From Brachypodius melanocephalos (taxonomy: Eukaryota; Chordata; Aves; Passeriformes; Pycnonotidae), in contig VZSR01000520.1 in the NCBI GenBank assembly GCA_013398615.1, forward strand, positions 18,631,849 to 18,695,848: a stretch of 64,000 nt of DNA, written 5' to 3'. Below are positions 36,901-50,929 of the stretch, one piece after another. The first letter of the stretch is position 1; the number at the start of each line of letters is the position of its first letter. The translations under genes and the position numbers were made by a program. A model generated the notes under the pieces. The model searched no databases. It was not told the origin of the DNA and saw nothing but the letters and a program-made list of their open reading frames with translations.

Positions 36901-39900
36901 AATAACTAAACATAAAAAATGTCTTCACCACAATATTTTTGCTAGCCATCTGCTAAAGGTACAGGTTAGAATTTTGGGATGATTTTTTATTACTATCAAA
37001 TTTCAAGCATTGTTCCTGTTTTCATTTTGTTTCTTTGAAAATGTGTGTTCAGGTACTGTGGAAATCATAAACAGAGAACATTCTCATTGGTCACTACAAA
37101 ATCATCACAAGTATACGTCCTGTTCACAAGGACACATATGTATGTTAATTGCAGGGGAAACAGTCGTGATCTCAAATGTTCCATGTGGTAACTGTTGGCA
37201 AATGGGAATGTTTAATGGTAATCATAGTATATTTATTCCTAGTCACTTGCTTAAGTATAATGTGTTCTGTGCAGATAAGTTTTGAAGCGAAATTCCAGCT
37301 ACGAGATGTTTTAGTATATAATTTAAATGTATTTTCAGTAAATACTATTTTTGCCTTGCAAACAGAGGCAATGTTTTCCCTCCCATGTTAAAATCTTACT
37401 TTTTGTTTGATTTTTTAAATTATTTGGCTAATGCTGCAAAATCTAACAGACAAGTAAGAGACATTTTCTATGTTTAAACGGCGTATAGGAGTCAAATTCC
37501 CCAGATAAATCCAGATCTTCCCTGAATTAATGCTCTTGTGTTTGAAAAGATGTGGCATAACATCTTGCTAGTATAGTTAACTGTTTAGGGGTTTGGGGGC
37601 TCTGGGATATATTTTTATTTTTAATATGCCAAGTTATTAACTTTTAAAATCGAGAGTTACTCTCATCCTAATGGGTTTGGGTCTTTGAAAAGTTTGAGCA
37701 ATTGCTGCGTGATACAATCTGTATCTAAACTATAATCTGCATCTTATATTGTAAGGAAAAATTCAAATTATTTACTATTTTGAAAAAATCCCAGCATGCT
37801 AAAAATGCTACCAAAAATTTGTTATAGATACACACAGGAATACCTGACAGATACAACAAATTGAGTGTCAATTACTTGAATGCAGAGTACTTATAAAATT
37901 TTGTTGCATATTGTTCCAAGCTGTTCCATGGAAATTGAGTAAATGAACCACATAGAGTGATTATGGTCATTCACTCTGTACCAATGTTAAGATGGTCAAA
38001 ACCATCTGGACCAACTTCATGGCAGGACTTACCTTGACTTCAGAGGGATGAAAATTTCTCCCTCTCTCTATATATAATCTACATGTAGTGACTTGACAAC
38101 TGCTCCAAAATAAAACTAGCAAGTTAAAAGCTGCGGTCCCAAACCATGGGCAGAATGAGGGATGAAGATTATTGTGTCTCTTTCAAATAAACCTGGAGGG
38201 GAAGTTTATGAACACAAGAATTCATTTTTCTAGATTAGCTTTTAGGCAATGCATTGAGGTAAAGACCCGTTTATTTTCAAAAATTAATCACCGGATCTTT
38301 ATTTGTTGCTGCCAATAAAGATATTCACTGTTACCTCTCTATAACTGGAAACCTGCTTGTAGATTCTTTTCCTGATGTGATCTGCAGGAACACTAGTTTG
38401 CATTTATTTAGAGGAAAGAGTGCTGCATGCTGCATCACCCAAAATCTCCCTTAGCAACACAGTGTTCAATGGAATTCTTTCACCTATATCCTCACTAGGA
38501 CTCCATCAGAGCTCTCTTAACTTCTTTTCACCATTTCATGAAGACCCAGGGAGTAGAGTGAAATGTTGCTGATACAGACACAACAGACCTTCAAAGGTGC
38601 AAAGCAGCTGCTGTGAAAAGTGGAATTTTAGTTTCTATTAACTTCTCTGGAGGAAGTGGGGAATATGCGAAGCATTCACTACACACTGAGGCCGATCCCT
38701 AACTTCTCTTTAACCTTTCACTTTTTTCCTAGCAGTCTTTCAGGAGACGATGAAAACAAGCTGAGAGACAGATTCTAATAATCACATAAAGTTACATGGA
38801 ATTTCCTCTTGGACAACCACAAAGTTATACTATCCAGGGACCTAGCTGTATTTATGGAACACAGGAAACCTATATCTCCTTTCCTTCAGGCTTTACAGAT
38901 AAAGAGTCTTACATAAAAATACACAACTGCCATGCTCACACCATTTTTAAGGCACCTTACCTTGTGGTGTCTGCAGCTAAAGACATTAGTGATGAGGAAG
39001 GGACATTTCTGTTTCCCTTAATGCACCTCCTCAGGCACTGTCACTTTTGAAGCACAGAATTCTGTATGTATGAAGTGCTGATTATGAGACTTCTGGCAAT
39101 ATACAGTGGTTGACTGATCATTTTACAGATTTATTTAATAGAAGAAATTTACAAACTACATAAATCTCTTCAGTAACTCACACAGCTTTCAGTAAGCTCA
39201 TACACTTTCAAAAGATAAACGAAAGATATCTGAATTAATTCTGGTACAGGTTAGAAATTACCAGTCAAGACATATGAAATTCACAATTTCTGTGGAAAAA
39301 GAAAAATTTAAGAGGATTCTATAAGTCTTCCTTTTCTGGAGGCAAAATGTCTCTAAGGGATTCCTCACTCCATCTTTTTTCAAGAGTCACAAGGTTAAGA
39401 GGTCATATCAGGACAATTTTGTTAGCATCTGTGTGTGGGAACTAAAATAGGCCTAACTTCATGAATATGAAATCCAAACAGTCTGAGTTTTAAATATCAG
39501 ATATAAATAATGGACTACTAGAAACCAAGCTAAAGTTGATTATTATTCCAAAATCATATTTGATTACTTGCTTCATGAAAATTGAAAATTGTTCACTGAC
39601 AATATAAAAATGGTTAATATTAAAGTGCGTCTACAAGTTATTTAAATTGTGACAATAAACAGTTTGGAAAAAACCCCACTATTACTCCAGATTTCAAAGA
39701 GGTGTGATATAAGGGTGATCTTACAGTTACATATTCATCATTTCATCTGAGGCCTCTTCTGAGACTGCCAGTTGCTATTAAACAAAATAAATGCTTCCAA
39801 TAATACTAATAAGGGTATCTGTGTCCATTAGGAAATAGGTGATAATTATCTTGAAATTTAATGGGCTGCTAAACAGTTGAAATACCACAATGCTGAATAT

Positions 39901-40720
39901 TTTGTCCCCAAATAGATACCTACCTAGAAAGGTTAAAGTCCATTTACAGTTCTTAGAATAATTCCAATGCATTCAATGGTGCAGCACCTCGCAATGTCTT
40001 GGATGCAACATCTAAAGCAAGCAGTAAAACTGCAGCAATGAACTTGGGTTTTTTTCTTTCTTGACATTTACAGAAAACAATGTCCTCATAGTTCAGGAAC
40101 ACAAAGGAAAACCAAAGACTAAATTCAAGGCTGCAGTTTTAGCACCACCCTGACCACTGTGTGGTTCTTTCAAAACCTTTAACTCACAGGAGGCCACATT
40201 ATCCTGGGTAAGATTTAGCTTCCAAGAGGTAAGCAAGAATTTCTGACATTCATTGAAAACTATGCTGACTTTTCCAAAACCAAACACCATCACTTGGTAT
40301 TCTTTAGCCAAAATAGTAAACATAAAATATCATGACAGACCTGGGAATGATGAATAATGTGCTTTCAACTCCCATGGCAATGAGGAAGGCTGCATCTACA
40401 TTACCTACTTCTTCCAATAACAGGGTGGGAAGGTACAGCACCAGGACTGCTTTACTGGTTTTCCTAGGAGCATTTTCGCACTACAATTGCACTGTATTTT
40501 CTCCTGCTGGCCACCACCAGCCAACTTTCTATCAAGCCATGAATCATGGAGTTTTAATCCAGATCTGAAACAGAACCTGCCCAGAATTTCAATAGGGATA
40601 GCTTCACTGTTTGGCTTTTTCTATACAGCTATATGCCTTTTTCTGTATGCATAGCTTACTTTTTTTTAATTAGTATTTTAACTGAAGGAGCACACAGGAA
40701 AATACATTCCATATCCCAAA
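30986..40720. other. AT-rich non-coding DNA
   Basis: Nearly 10 kb without recognisable genes or dispersed repeats. The longest frame is 152 codons (31181-31639 minus), which crosses a 15-base A-run at 31444-31458 and gives a phenylalanine run there, a sign of chance. Others (34618-34941, 36704-36982, 37010-37285, 32885-33193 minus) have no known motif. A short GGAA-rich purine patch is at 31870-31900. A 7-bp stem (ATAATTG/CAATTAT) spans 36127-36149. Confidence 0.55.
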
Positions 40721-40772
40721 CAGTTTACAGTAAATATGTATGTAAACAGTGTACAGTGAACCTGTATGCAAT
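40721..40772. repeat. 26-bp imperfect tandem duplication
   Basis: Two adjacent 26-bp copies start at 40721 and 40747, sharing CAGT-TACAGT and GTATG cores. They form a local duplication with several mismatches. Confidence 0.5.
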
Positions 40773-43700
40773 GAGTCCACATGCAAGGAATCATAAAGGA
40801 AAGAAGAGAGGCGGAGTATAAAAATATGCTCAGAGTATAAAACATCCCTTCACTGCTCACAATAGTCGTTGGCTTCTCTTAAGATCCTAATAATCACATT
40901 TCTGTAGCACTCTGCCCATTTTTGCTGCCCTCTGGTTCCCACCCTCTTTTTTCTATAATTTTGTGCAAAACAGTTATTTGTTCTATCCATATTTTGACCA
41001 TAGATTAACTAAATGTTATTGCTTGACAGAAAGAGTAAATAAAAAGGAATCAAATAATTCTTTTTTCTTTGGCACAAAGACATTCCAAAATACTATTTAG
41101 GGGCAGTATACTAAAGACAATAACAGATTAAGTTGATGGAGTCACAGTGCCACTATAGTATTCTTTATACTTGCATACAGTGTCAAATGTAAGAGGGACA
41201 GTGTCTGATATCTTGAAAAACAACCAATGTGATAAAAAAGACAAGTAAATCCACCAACATATTCTACTTTGCCATTTCTTGATATTTCTACACTTACAGC
41301 CTTTAAATCCTGGAGCTGAATATTCACCTGTAAAAGGGTTTTATTGTTCTCTGTCTGTAAAAACAAACAAAATGCACTAAAAACATATGGCTAATGTATT
41401 TGGAATGTTTTGAAAAGTATTCTTGTTTTAGTTCCTCAGTCATAGTTAGAGAAGTGTCCTTTCAGCCTAAACTTTCCCCTCTAACCAGATGTGCAAACAT
41501 GGCTCTTAGAAAGAAAAATTGCTGGAATGGAAAGGGAGAAGCTTAAAACCCATCAGTTTTCAGTATCTCACCACTTCCCCTGCAATGACATACATTTGGG
41601 GATGTATTTGTGTATACAGTCTGTGTATTCAGTAAACCCTCCTCTTCCCACTTCATTGAAATTCCCTTTTAACCAAAGTCTACAGAACAAATCACTTCCT
41701 CAATTGTTTATCATTTGTCCCAACTTCTTTGCAGTTCCTGCAATAATTTAAGAATTTATGGTCATTTTTAAGTACACGGACAATACTTTCATATTAATAC
41801 ACAGGCAGTCAGATGGTTTTTTCCCCAACTTATTTCAAGGCAAGAAGCAACTTAGTGTCTCACACTGTGAGCTGCATGAACAATGTTGAACAACATATTA
41901 TTTTTTTCTATGATGTTTTTAATATGAATATCTCAAAATTATTTCATGCTTTTTATCAGCAAAAATAAAGTAAAATGGAAGACTAAAATTTTCACTGTCC
42001 ACAGTCAATGTTCCTGATTTATAATAAACTTAATAATTTTGCTTTGTCTGAGCATTAAGTGCATTTTACTCCGCATAATAATCCATTACCATTATAATCC
42101 AATCTATTACAGAATGAGGATAATAAGAAAACATGCTGCACCTCCATTTTCGTAATATGGGAATGGACTCTGGACTCATATAGAGGCTCCAATTCTCCTT
42201 TTTTCAGTACTGCCTTGAAGTTGTTAAAATAAATATAGAAATTAAATAAATACCATATAAAGGAAGATTTTGGTATCAAAATAAAAAGGATAAGGATTAG
42301 ACCTCTTATTCCAAAGCTCTAAAATCAGAGGGAATTTGGCCACTGGGATTGGAAGGTCCTACCCTCTAGGAAGGATAGTTTCAGTGACGGCAGAATAAGG
42401 TTGTTTTATAGATTTAAAGTAACTAATTTTCAAAGTCAATATATTTTAAATATAATCTAAATGTCTTTGGGGCATTATAAAAGTCCCTTTTATCAGGGTT
42501 CCTTGAAGCTAAACCAATATCACTGAAGCAGAGACAAATGCTGGAGGAGATTTAGCAAAGGAATTGTGCAGAAACCAAAAGGTGGTTCACTGAAACCTTT
42601 AATTGTTTTCCTGCCCTTCTATCTGAGCAATATCAACAATGGGCGAGTTCAAAATAGATCTTTTCTGTCTGCAGGTGCCATCTCCCCAAATACTGAAGAC
42701 AAACAGCACCTTTAGGCTGCACAAGACCTTAAGATTTGGCCTGCCTTTGACCACTAGTCTCTGATTTTCCCTGAAACACAAAACAAGGATGCGAATCAGT
42801 TCAGCAAGATATTATCCTTCCCAGATTATTGTCATCTGAAGTGACAGGGGTACTTGACTTAGCTCATGTATTATTAAAAACTTCTATTATCTCCATGCTA
42901 TGTTAACTTTCGACTGTGCTATTGAAGGTAGAGGCTCTACATTCCCCTAAGAAACATCAAGCAATGACCCTTTGCAGTCTAAAAACCTCCAAATTCATAG
43001 AGCAACCTTAAAAACTAGGGAATCTACTACATATATCACCAACCCAAGACATGGAGATCCTGTAAAATCCAAGGGTTGCAAATTTATTGCAAGGCTGATA
43101 AAGGACTGTTCACAGATGCCATTCCATTCCCCTGATTTCAGTTGGGCTATCTCATGAGAGCAAGAAGAATTCACAGGATTCTCTAATTAGTGATTTATGC
43201 AATTAATATAATTTATAACTTTATATAATAATTGTAAGTTATAGCACTTTTAATCTTCCAAAAGCTTTTATCAATTACTTCTATCAGCTGTAGCAGAATT
43301 ACTGAAGCAAAACACATGTGCATATATAAAGTTTTATAAAACAAGGTTTTGTATAAAAAAAGCAGTTACCAGAGCAGCTTAAACTATGTCTGTGCAGCTC
43401 ATTAGCCTCAGCTGTCTGATAAAAAAGTCCAAACTTTATGTTACCATTTATGCATGATACATAAAATCACCCAAGAGTAAGCAGAGATGAACCAAAGATG
43501 CAAATGGCAGGATCACTTATTAGCTGGAAACAGGTACATCCTTTCAGCAAGACTGCAGTTCCAGGCATGGAAATTGGGTACCATGTTAACTGGTGTTTTG
43601 AAGTATCTAGGAGCATTGCTATGGCCTATCTTTTTACCGGTCCAGCACCACAATCCACAGACATTCTCTGACAGAGAGAAATTATAGAGACAGCATCCCT

Positions 43701-44329
43701 TTCTGGAGGGGTGCTTCAGGACAGTGTACAGGTAAAATCCCTCACTATTTGAAAGAAAGCTCTTAATAAAATCATAATGTTCTTACCAGAATTTCTAAGA
43801 TAAAATTATGCATGTTATTAAAAAGAAACTGTCATGGCTGGTAAAATGTCCAAAGTAAATATTTATATTAACTACTTTAACAAAGTCAGTGACTTCTCCC
43901 TACAGATCTAGATTAATTTTTATCAATAGAGTCGTGGTGACAGCAACAATTTGGTTACTTGTCTCAAAACAAGGGTACAAGATTTATTTACAGAAATTAT
44001 CAATTAAACAAATGAAAGCATTTCTCTACTTCATTATGGAACATACCTAATAAAGTTTCTCTGTTGATCAGGGTATCCTTTTTGAAAATGGTGGACATAT
44101 TTGCATGCAAAAAAAAGAAATTAGTGTAAATTCCTAGAATAGCAATTATTCTAGAATAAAAGCATAATTTCTGTTCTGCTGACCTAAACTTTAATACTTA
44201 TGCAAATCATCTGTACATGAATGAGATGACTAGAAACAAAAATTAACCCACCAACAATCTCAGGGCAAACTTCATTGTTTCAGACTATCTTAATTAAAGA
44301 TGCAGAACTGAGAGATGCCAGCCTCAAAT
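40773..44329. other. AT-rich non-coding DNA
   Basis: No genes were recognised. ORFs at 41491-41751, 42055-42279 (minus) and 42972-43157 are short and without motifs. A small AT stem (ATAACTT/AAGTTAT) lies near 43215-43241. The segment ends where CR1 similarity begins. Confidence 0.6.
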
Positions 44330-44862
44330 ACCTGAAGCATGTGGCCTCACCTTGAATATTGTCTGCAGTTTTGTCACAACAATATAACACAGATATTAAA
44401 CAGAGCATCCAAAGAAGGGACACAAAGATGATGAAGAGCCTTGAGGAGAAGTTGTGTGATGAGTGGCTGACGTCGCTTGACCTGTTCAGTCTGGAGAAGA
44501 GATTGAGCAGAGGCCTCATCACAATCTACAGCTTCCTCATGAGGGGAGGAGAAAGGGCAGACCCTGATCCCTTCACTGTGGTAACCATTGACAGGACCTA
44601 AGGGAACGGCCTGAAGTTTTGATGGTGTGGTTTAGGTCGGATATTAGGAAAAGGCTCTTCAGCCAGAGGGTTGTTGGGCACTGGAACAGGCTTCCCAGAG
44701 AAGTGGTCACAGCACCAGCCTGACAGTGTTCAAGAAGTGTTTGGACAACCCTCTCAGGCACATGGTGTGACTCAGGCTATCCTGTGAGTTGGACTCAATG
44801 GTCCTTATGGGTGTCTTCCAAATCAGCATACTCTGTGATTCAGTGATTTATCTTCAGTGATT
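44330..44862 (+). mobile_element. CR1 LINE, 5'-truncated 3' end
   Basis: This is a chicken repeat 1 (CR1) non-LTR retrotransposon fragment in plus orientation. It starts inside the C-terminal part of the reverse transcriptase ORF (catgtggcctcaccttgaat, encoding a PHLEY-like motif). It runs through the 3' untranslated region with ggatattaggaaaaggctct, gggttgttgggcactggaac and aggcttcccagagaagtgg, and ends in degenerate octamer copies (CTGTGATT, CAGTGATT). Loss of the 5' end is normal for CR1 insertions. Divergence from consensus looks substantial, so it is an old, immobile copy. Confidence 0.95.
44359..44601 (+). pseudogene. CR1 reverse transcriptase C-terminal remnant
   Basis: An 80-codon frame within the CR1 fragment encodes the end of the ORF2 polyprotein. 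The QRRDTKMM segment (residues 18-25) corresponds to the usual VQRRATKM, and FSLEKR (residues 43-48) is a hallmark of the CR1 C-terminus. Residues beyond include a GG-R spacer and an F-T-V segment, as in intact copies. It lacks the endonuclease and all catalytic reverse transcriptase motifs, so it cannot be active. The start codon is arbitrary. Confidence 0.9.
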
Positions 44863-46019
44863 GGAAGGCAATATTTTTCCAAAACAGAATCACAAGACTC
44901 AATACCCACATAATGTCATAACAAAAACACTGATTCAAACATTTCCTGTGGAATCTATTCAGATCATATATACTACTATAGGTCACTCAAAATACTCAGG
45001 AGGTTGGGCACAAGCAGCATTAATTTGTTCAGAACGATTTGATTTGCCTGCGACCACAGCATCACTTGACACACTCGTCACAGCCCCAGCCAAAGGTAGC
45101 AGGGAATCCACCTGCTTGGTCCTCAACATGATGAACAGGAGGAGCCTACAGCTCAAGAATTAATGAAACTAAATACAACATTTGTACAAAATGTTCTTAC
45201 ACATAAAACAGGCAGATGTGGGTCCATGTTGAAATCGGTGACTCATCTGGATTTCTAATTTGCTGTGAAATATTTTTGGATAATATCACATACTCAGAAA
45301 AGAAATGATAGATGGGAGCACATGTACTTCTCTGTAAATATGAATCAGGAAACCAGGACATAGTTGAGGAATTTTTTGGCTAGCAAATCCAAGTTGAAAG
45401 AGAAGGAAAGACAGAGGTCATGGTTCTTTCCTTGGTTAAAAAGTAAGTAAATAAAGAAATAATTGGCTAGTATTAGAAAAAAGCAATTCCGTGGTTACTG
45501 TCACATAGAGGTGGTGTTGTCCTCACACATCCCCAAGAATATCAGACTCCATTCATGTTCTGCATTTTTTATGGAGAGGGATGGATGACTTCGTAAAGTC
45601 TCAGCCTTACTTCTTGAGTTCTTCAATTTTCATTGCACTACACTGCAAAAAGGTCACCACAAATGAAATAAAGGACTCAAGCCGCTCATCACCATTTGTC
45701 TTCCTACTTGGCAGATTCCATACTCCCAAGTTGAATCCCTGCATGGAGCTGTGGAAGAAACAGGTGCCTCCAGGTGGCACAGGGGAAGCGATTGCGCTGG
45801 GAAGGGTCACTGTGAGGTAACCAGTCCCCCTGCAAAGGGACTGAAGTCTCTGATCCGTGTCCCCAGAATGTATTCCAGCACTGACAGAACCAACAGGGTT
45901 CCACAGAAGATGTAGCCACTGAAAATTCTGTATTGATGGGAAACTTAACTGTTGGGGAAGTTTAATTCTAAGCAGCAACTGCTTGATAGTTGTGTGACTA
46001 AAAGAGGTACCTTACTGCT
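44863..46019. other. Non-coding DNA
   Basis: No gene was recognised. The longest frame is on the minus strand at 45607-45978 (123 codons), in a moderately GC-richer stretch. It overlaps plus-strand frames 45581-45820 and minus 45704-45919. I cannot match it to a family and see no splice or start context that supports it. Confidence 0.5.
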
Positions 46020-46090
46020 AAATTTACTTAAAATTTATTTTAATTAAATTTACTTTAATTAAATTTACTTTAAATTAATTTACATTTTAA
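46020..46090. repeat. AT-rich 15-bp tandem repeat
   Basis: Units of AATTAAATTTACTTT occur back to back at 46042 and 46057, with degenerate copies on both sides. The tract is nearly pure A and T. Confidence 0.75.
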
Positions 46091-47084
46091 TAAATGTCTT
46101 TGTGAGCTCAGCTCCTGATGGTTAAATTTTCAGCCTTTTGGCTTTCAAATAATTTATTAATATCAGTGTTGCCAACACAATCCTTCTGGAACTAGTGAAT
46201 TATGCACAATAAGTAAATTCAATTAAACTAAGTCTCCTTTATACCTAAAGAGAAATAGCCAAATTCTTGAAGAACTGAATGAAGTGGACACTTAAACTAA
46301 TAGTTCTTCCAATCAAGGGGACCATGTGTATATTTTGTTTCACACCATCAACCCTGGCGTCCAAGAAAAGACAAACTACATGCTAAGAAATCCCTTATTT
46401 ACATTAGTGAGAGAGAAAGCAGCGCCAGTGCATTGCTGTAAGCAGCAATGTGTGAATTTTCTATTCAACACAGCAACAGTGGGCTATTTATTCAACTTAT
46501 GTGCATAATTAGTAGTAAAATTACAAGGTTTTTTTTTTTTTCTTTTAGCATACAGTAGTTATTCTTTATGGGTCTGGATTCTGAACAAAAATATTTCCTT
46601 TAGACTTTGAGTAATGCTTTCTTCAGGTGAGCTCTGGCAAATGCCGTTAAAAAATAGAAATCTGGAAACTTAGGAAGTATAGAAAGCGGAAGGAAATTAC
46701 TTCAGCTTGGCATGAGGTACAATATTACTTTCTTTAAATAAAATGTATCCTCTGTCCTTAGGAACCCCTTACAGGTTAATTTAACATTTCATTATACTCT
46801 GTCACTTGGCCTTGGCTTGCCAGAAACACACCAGGCAGCTGATATTACAGTATCTGGAGTTACAAAGATCTTGTGTTTACATACACTATTTTTCACTCCT
46901 TTCCAAATGCATGGTTGATTGGCACCTTTCTGATTTATTCATAAATAATTTTTTAAAAATTTGCTAAAGAAAAATAGCACATAGTGGCATGTGCATTATT
47001 AACAAGACTGTAGGTAAATGTAGAGGGTATCATACACTTGCACCAAAACTGCAATTTAGCTGGCTATATCACAATGTTGGCTAC

Positions 47085-47090
<6 letters not shown>
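46091..47090. other. AT-rich non-coding DNA
   Basis: I see no genes or dispersed repeats. A 13-base T-run lies near 46529. The 60-codon frame at 46326-46508 is unremarkable. Confidence 0.6.
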
Positions 47091-47115
<25 letters not shown>

Positions 47116-47116
47116 T
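47091..47116. repeat. Poly(T) homopolymer, 26 bp
   Basis: An uninterrupted run of 26 T. No poly(A) signal or recognisable transcript sequence lies on the minus strand next to it, so there is no support for a processed retrocopy tail. Confidence 0.95.
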
Positions 47117-50100
47117 GCACTCAGCTATTCTTACCTAAGCAAGCAGAAAAGCACAATTTTAGAAAAAAGCTGCATGCAAACTGAAGCCTTCAAAAGATAT
47201 GTATAGTTGATACATGTGACATTCTTAAAAGTGCATTTTAATGTATGATAAGAGTCATATAGGTAAAAAGTGTCAAAAATAATAGCACTGTTAATGCCAT
47301 TACCATAACTCTACCTAAAACAGAACATACAACTACATGTTGCAGATATTTCAGAGAAGATTCTGAATGGGTATTGATCCTTGCAAAATACTGTTAAATC
47401 TCTTTCATGAATTATCTGAACAAAAGACAAAATGATGCCCAGGAAAGTTCAAGAAATAAAGATACAAAGACTAAATAATTCATAAGTGCAGAGACAAGAA
47501 ACTGCTTACAGGAAGTAATCTTCATGGTTTTCTCCACTAACCTCATGAGACCTGCATGTTTTAAAACAGCCAAATGGAAGCAATAGCAAAGGAGGAACAG
47601 CCTCACAGAACAGAGACTGTGACCTGGAACATACAATAAAATGGTTATTTTAGGTAGCATGACCATGGGGAAATTCTTCTCATGAGTCGAGTCTTCTCAT
47701 GAGTACATTAGACATCCAAGCAGGGCCTGACAGAATACAGAATGTTCCAGGGATACAGCTGTTAGCAGCTCTCAAGTCAAAGCTGTCTCATTTTTGCATA
47801 AATAATCAAATATGCAGCAATAGAAGAATTACTCTATCGTTTATTAACTAGGACCCTTCTTCACTTTTCCAAGTCGATAATTGAGATGGATTTCCATGCT
47901 TTGGCACCTCAGAGCTCATGCACTGTTAAATGCTATGGACAACTCATCTGAAACTAAGTAATCTTAAAAGCATCTATTTTACAGACCTCTCCTTTACTAG
48001 CAGTACATCAACACATCAGTTTGATATTAAGCAAAATGAAACTACTACTCTTTAAGAAAATTCAGATGTTAACTTTAAATTAGGCTGGAAACAAATTAAC
48101 TATTTCCATTCTTCTAATTAGGGTCACACTCCCTAGTAATATTTCTCATGCTTAAGTTTCCTAAGAAGAAAGTCACCTTTCTCTGAACTCCTCACTTCTA
48201 TGTCTATGCCAGTAACTAATCAGTCAAAAACACTCAGGTGTAAAGTTGATGTGACAAACTCTATTGACAGTATGTGTAGTGTAATTTCACTGAATCCTCA
48301 GTGCAGGAGAGAGTGTTGCCTAAACCCAAAGGTTAATCATAACATGGTGATAAATCCCAGACACAACCTCACCTTTTTCATGCTTTTCATTTTGCTAAGA
48401 TCTCGAAAACTACTCATGGGATTTCTGTTGGGTGTTTTGTTTTTTCTCTCCATTCTACAAATTCAAAGTAAATTGGTCTGGCTTTTGGTACCTGGCACAC
48501 TGACAAGCTTCCTCTTAACAACTGCAAGCCTGTCTGAAAAACAGATCAACATCTTTGAGACGGGGTGTTTATATGGGCAACATTCAGCCACAGTAGTGAA
48601 CATGGCCCCACCTTCAAAGAAACTCCTGGGCACTTTTCACCTGATGAAAGCATTAACTGTTTTTCTTGATTTACATGGAAGCAGACAGTTCATTAACTGA
48701 GCTGAAGCTGAAGAAGTAAATGTAAGGCTCATGTATATGTTTTCCTAGATACTTGATGTCAATGTTGCTGCAGCTTTCCTAAGCATAAGAGTACAAAGAC
48801 AGCAGTGATAAGGCTTTGTAGAATCTCCCAGCAGCTAAAGGTGAGCAAGTTGAAAATATTTGTATCAGGGCTACTTAGGTCAAAGAAGTTAAATTAATGT
48901 AACCAAATCTAAGTGATTAATACATAGGATGGTACTATGCACTGCACACAGGACTGCACTGTGCACGTATTTCACAGAAACAATAATTTAATATGGCCAA
49001 GGGGTAAGTGGAGGGCCTGGCATTCACATATCAATCCCTAAGAAATCTACACTTTTAAAAAAGTTTTTTACGTCCAGTAAAATTATACCAAATTATTTGT
49101 ATAATTAAGGCAGCTTCTTTAGGAGCAGTCTTTCAACCTTTAAACTTGGATAAGCTCAATTTCTCTGGTCACTAAATAGAGATCTTCTCGCTCAGTTGTT
49201 TTTCAGACACTGTTCTTTCCTTGACTAAGAAGGTTTAAAATAATAGTCTTGTGAAAATACAAAAAGGTGTTCACAGTATGAAAAAAAATATTACAACTAC
49301 AAAATTAAAATAGTTAAACTTTAATAAGCTATATGGATAATGTTTCATATTCATCAGCTCTTAAATGTCAAAGCTACTTTCTGCTGTCTTTCACTCAGAA
49401 TCCTAATTAAAATTACACCTCAACATCGTTTCTCAGCTAGAAAGCTGAATAGTAACTCCCTATTATGGTTGCTTTTCTTGGCTTGTTATCAAATTCTCAC
49501 CACAGTCATAACAGCTACAGATTAATCAACCTGCTTTTCCTCAGTTCATTAATTTAGCTACTTTGCTCATATAATGTGTCTGTGTGGAATCTGAGGGTCT
49601 TTTATTCCTATTGCAAAAGATCCTGTAATTTGATCCTGAGTTCAGCATACGTTGAGGAGTCTTCACAGACTGTCTATAACAGAATGCCTCAATTATCACT
49701 TAACTTCTGCCTCTTACACTCTTACAGTCTTTGTGCCATTGTTTTTTTCTTTCCTAATGAAAAATTTGTCTCATATATTTGGACACTGAAAATACCCCCC
49801 TTCTTTATTCTCCTGCTTGGCATCTATCTAAACACCTTTCTGTCTCCTAGATTAGTATTATCTTAGATTTTTAAATCAATTTTTCCCAGCATTGTAGTTT
49901 ATTGATTTAGAAAACAATAAAGTGAACAAGAAATAGAGTGAAAAAGGCAATGTGAATGGCATTTGTGTATGCTCAAGTGTATTTAGTATTAACCATGCAC
50001 TAAAATTAATGACTTCTCCTTCTGTCTGGAGATCCTTAAAGACTTGTTTTCTTATAAAGTTGAACAGTGTAAGACAATTTTTTTTGCAAAATTCATCACT

Positions 50101-50929
50101 TTGCAGAACAATTTCTGTCTATGAATATCCAGTATTAAGAAAAGAAAAGAAAAATCAAAATGGGTGGATGGTTAAAGAAGGAGATAGCAATCTTGATAAA
50201 ACAAAGAACAGAGCATGTCTGTGATTTTGGTAAGCAATGTATATCCAAAGGCCTTGTTATCCCACTGTAGAGACAAGCAATTTTTCAAAAGTCAGTGTTG
50301 GTTATTAATTTCCAGTGACAGGAGAATATGGTGTCTGGGTAAAAAAAAATTTACACCCCAAATTTCAGTTCCCAGATTGGCTATTCAGCTGTAGCCTTGT
50401 AACCACATTTCAGATTTTACATTCACTACATTTAGTCAGTGACTACAATGGTCATAATAGGTTACTGTGCAGCCCTGTGTGAGAAACTATATGCTTTTCC
50501 CTGACAAATGCTCGTCCAGTCCTGGATGGTCAACATAAGAATTCTTCATTATCAAATTCCAATAAAGAAAATTTCATTTTTCAGTGTTCATACATAGTAA
50601 CTATGCTATGTCTCTTAGCACACTGGAGACTCTTTCATTTTTGGATGTCAGCATATTCAGGGTCTAACCTATGTAGATATATTCCTTGATTTTAGAAAAA
50701 ATAAGTCAATGCATACAGTAAGGTGATTAATCTTTCCATGAGTTACTTATTCCAGGCAGCAGTAAGAAATATCCGTGTCTTCACCTTCACAGTCCCACTT
50801 GAATTTTTAAGCACATGATTTAATGACCTATTTCAATGTGTCATGGAATCTTATGTACCTGAGATTCATAAGGTGAAGCCAAAAGTAACTTCTTAACTCA
50901 GGTTATAGTGATTATTATGTTTTGATACT
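47117..50929. other. AT-rich non-coding DNA
   Basis: No gene was recognised. The longest non-CR1 frame of the window, 166 codons at 48200-48700 on the plus strand, lies here. It has a hydrophobic middle (about residues 58-108) that could be read as membrane segments, but no family resemblance, no start context of note and AT-driven composition. A 17-bp duplication (TCTTCTCATGAGT core) occurs at 47675-47704. Confidence 0.5.

Noticed and set aside
45607..45978. 123-codon minus-strand ORF in GC-richer DNA
   Set aside because: The composition is somewhat protein-like, but it matches no family I know and overlaps other open frames on both strands.
47091..47240. Poly(T) as the tail of a minus-strand processed pseudogene
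   Set aside because: No poly(A) signal precedes it on the minus strand, and no transcript or coding sequence is recognisable.
48200..48700. 166-codon plus-strand ORF with a hydrophobic middle
   Set aside because: It is the longest frame outside CR1, but a frame of this size is plausible by chance in 64 kb read six ways. It has no known motif, and its hydrophobicity follows from T-rich codons.
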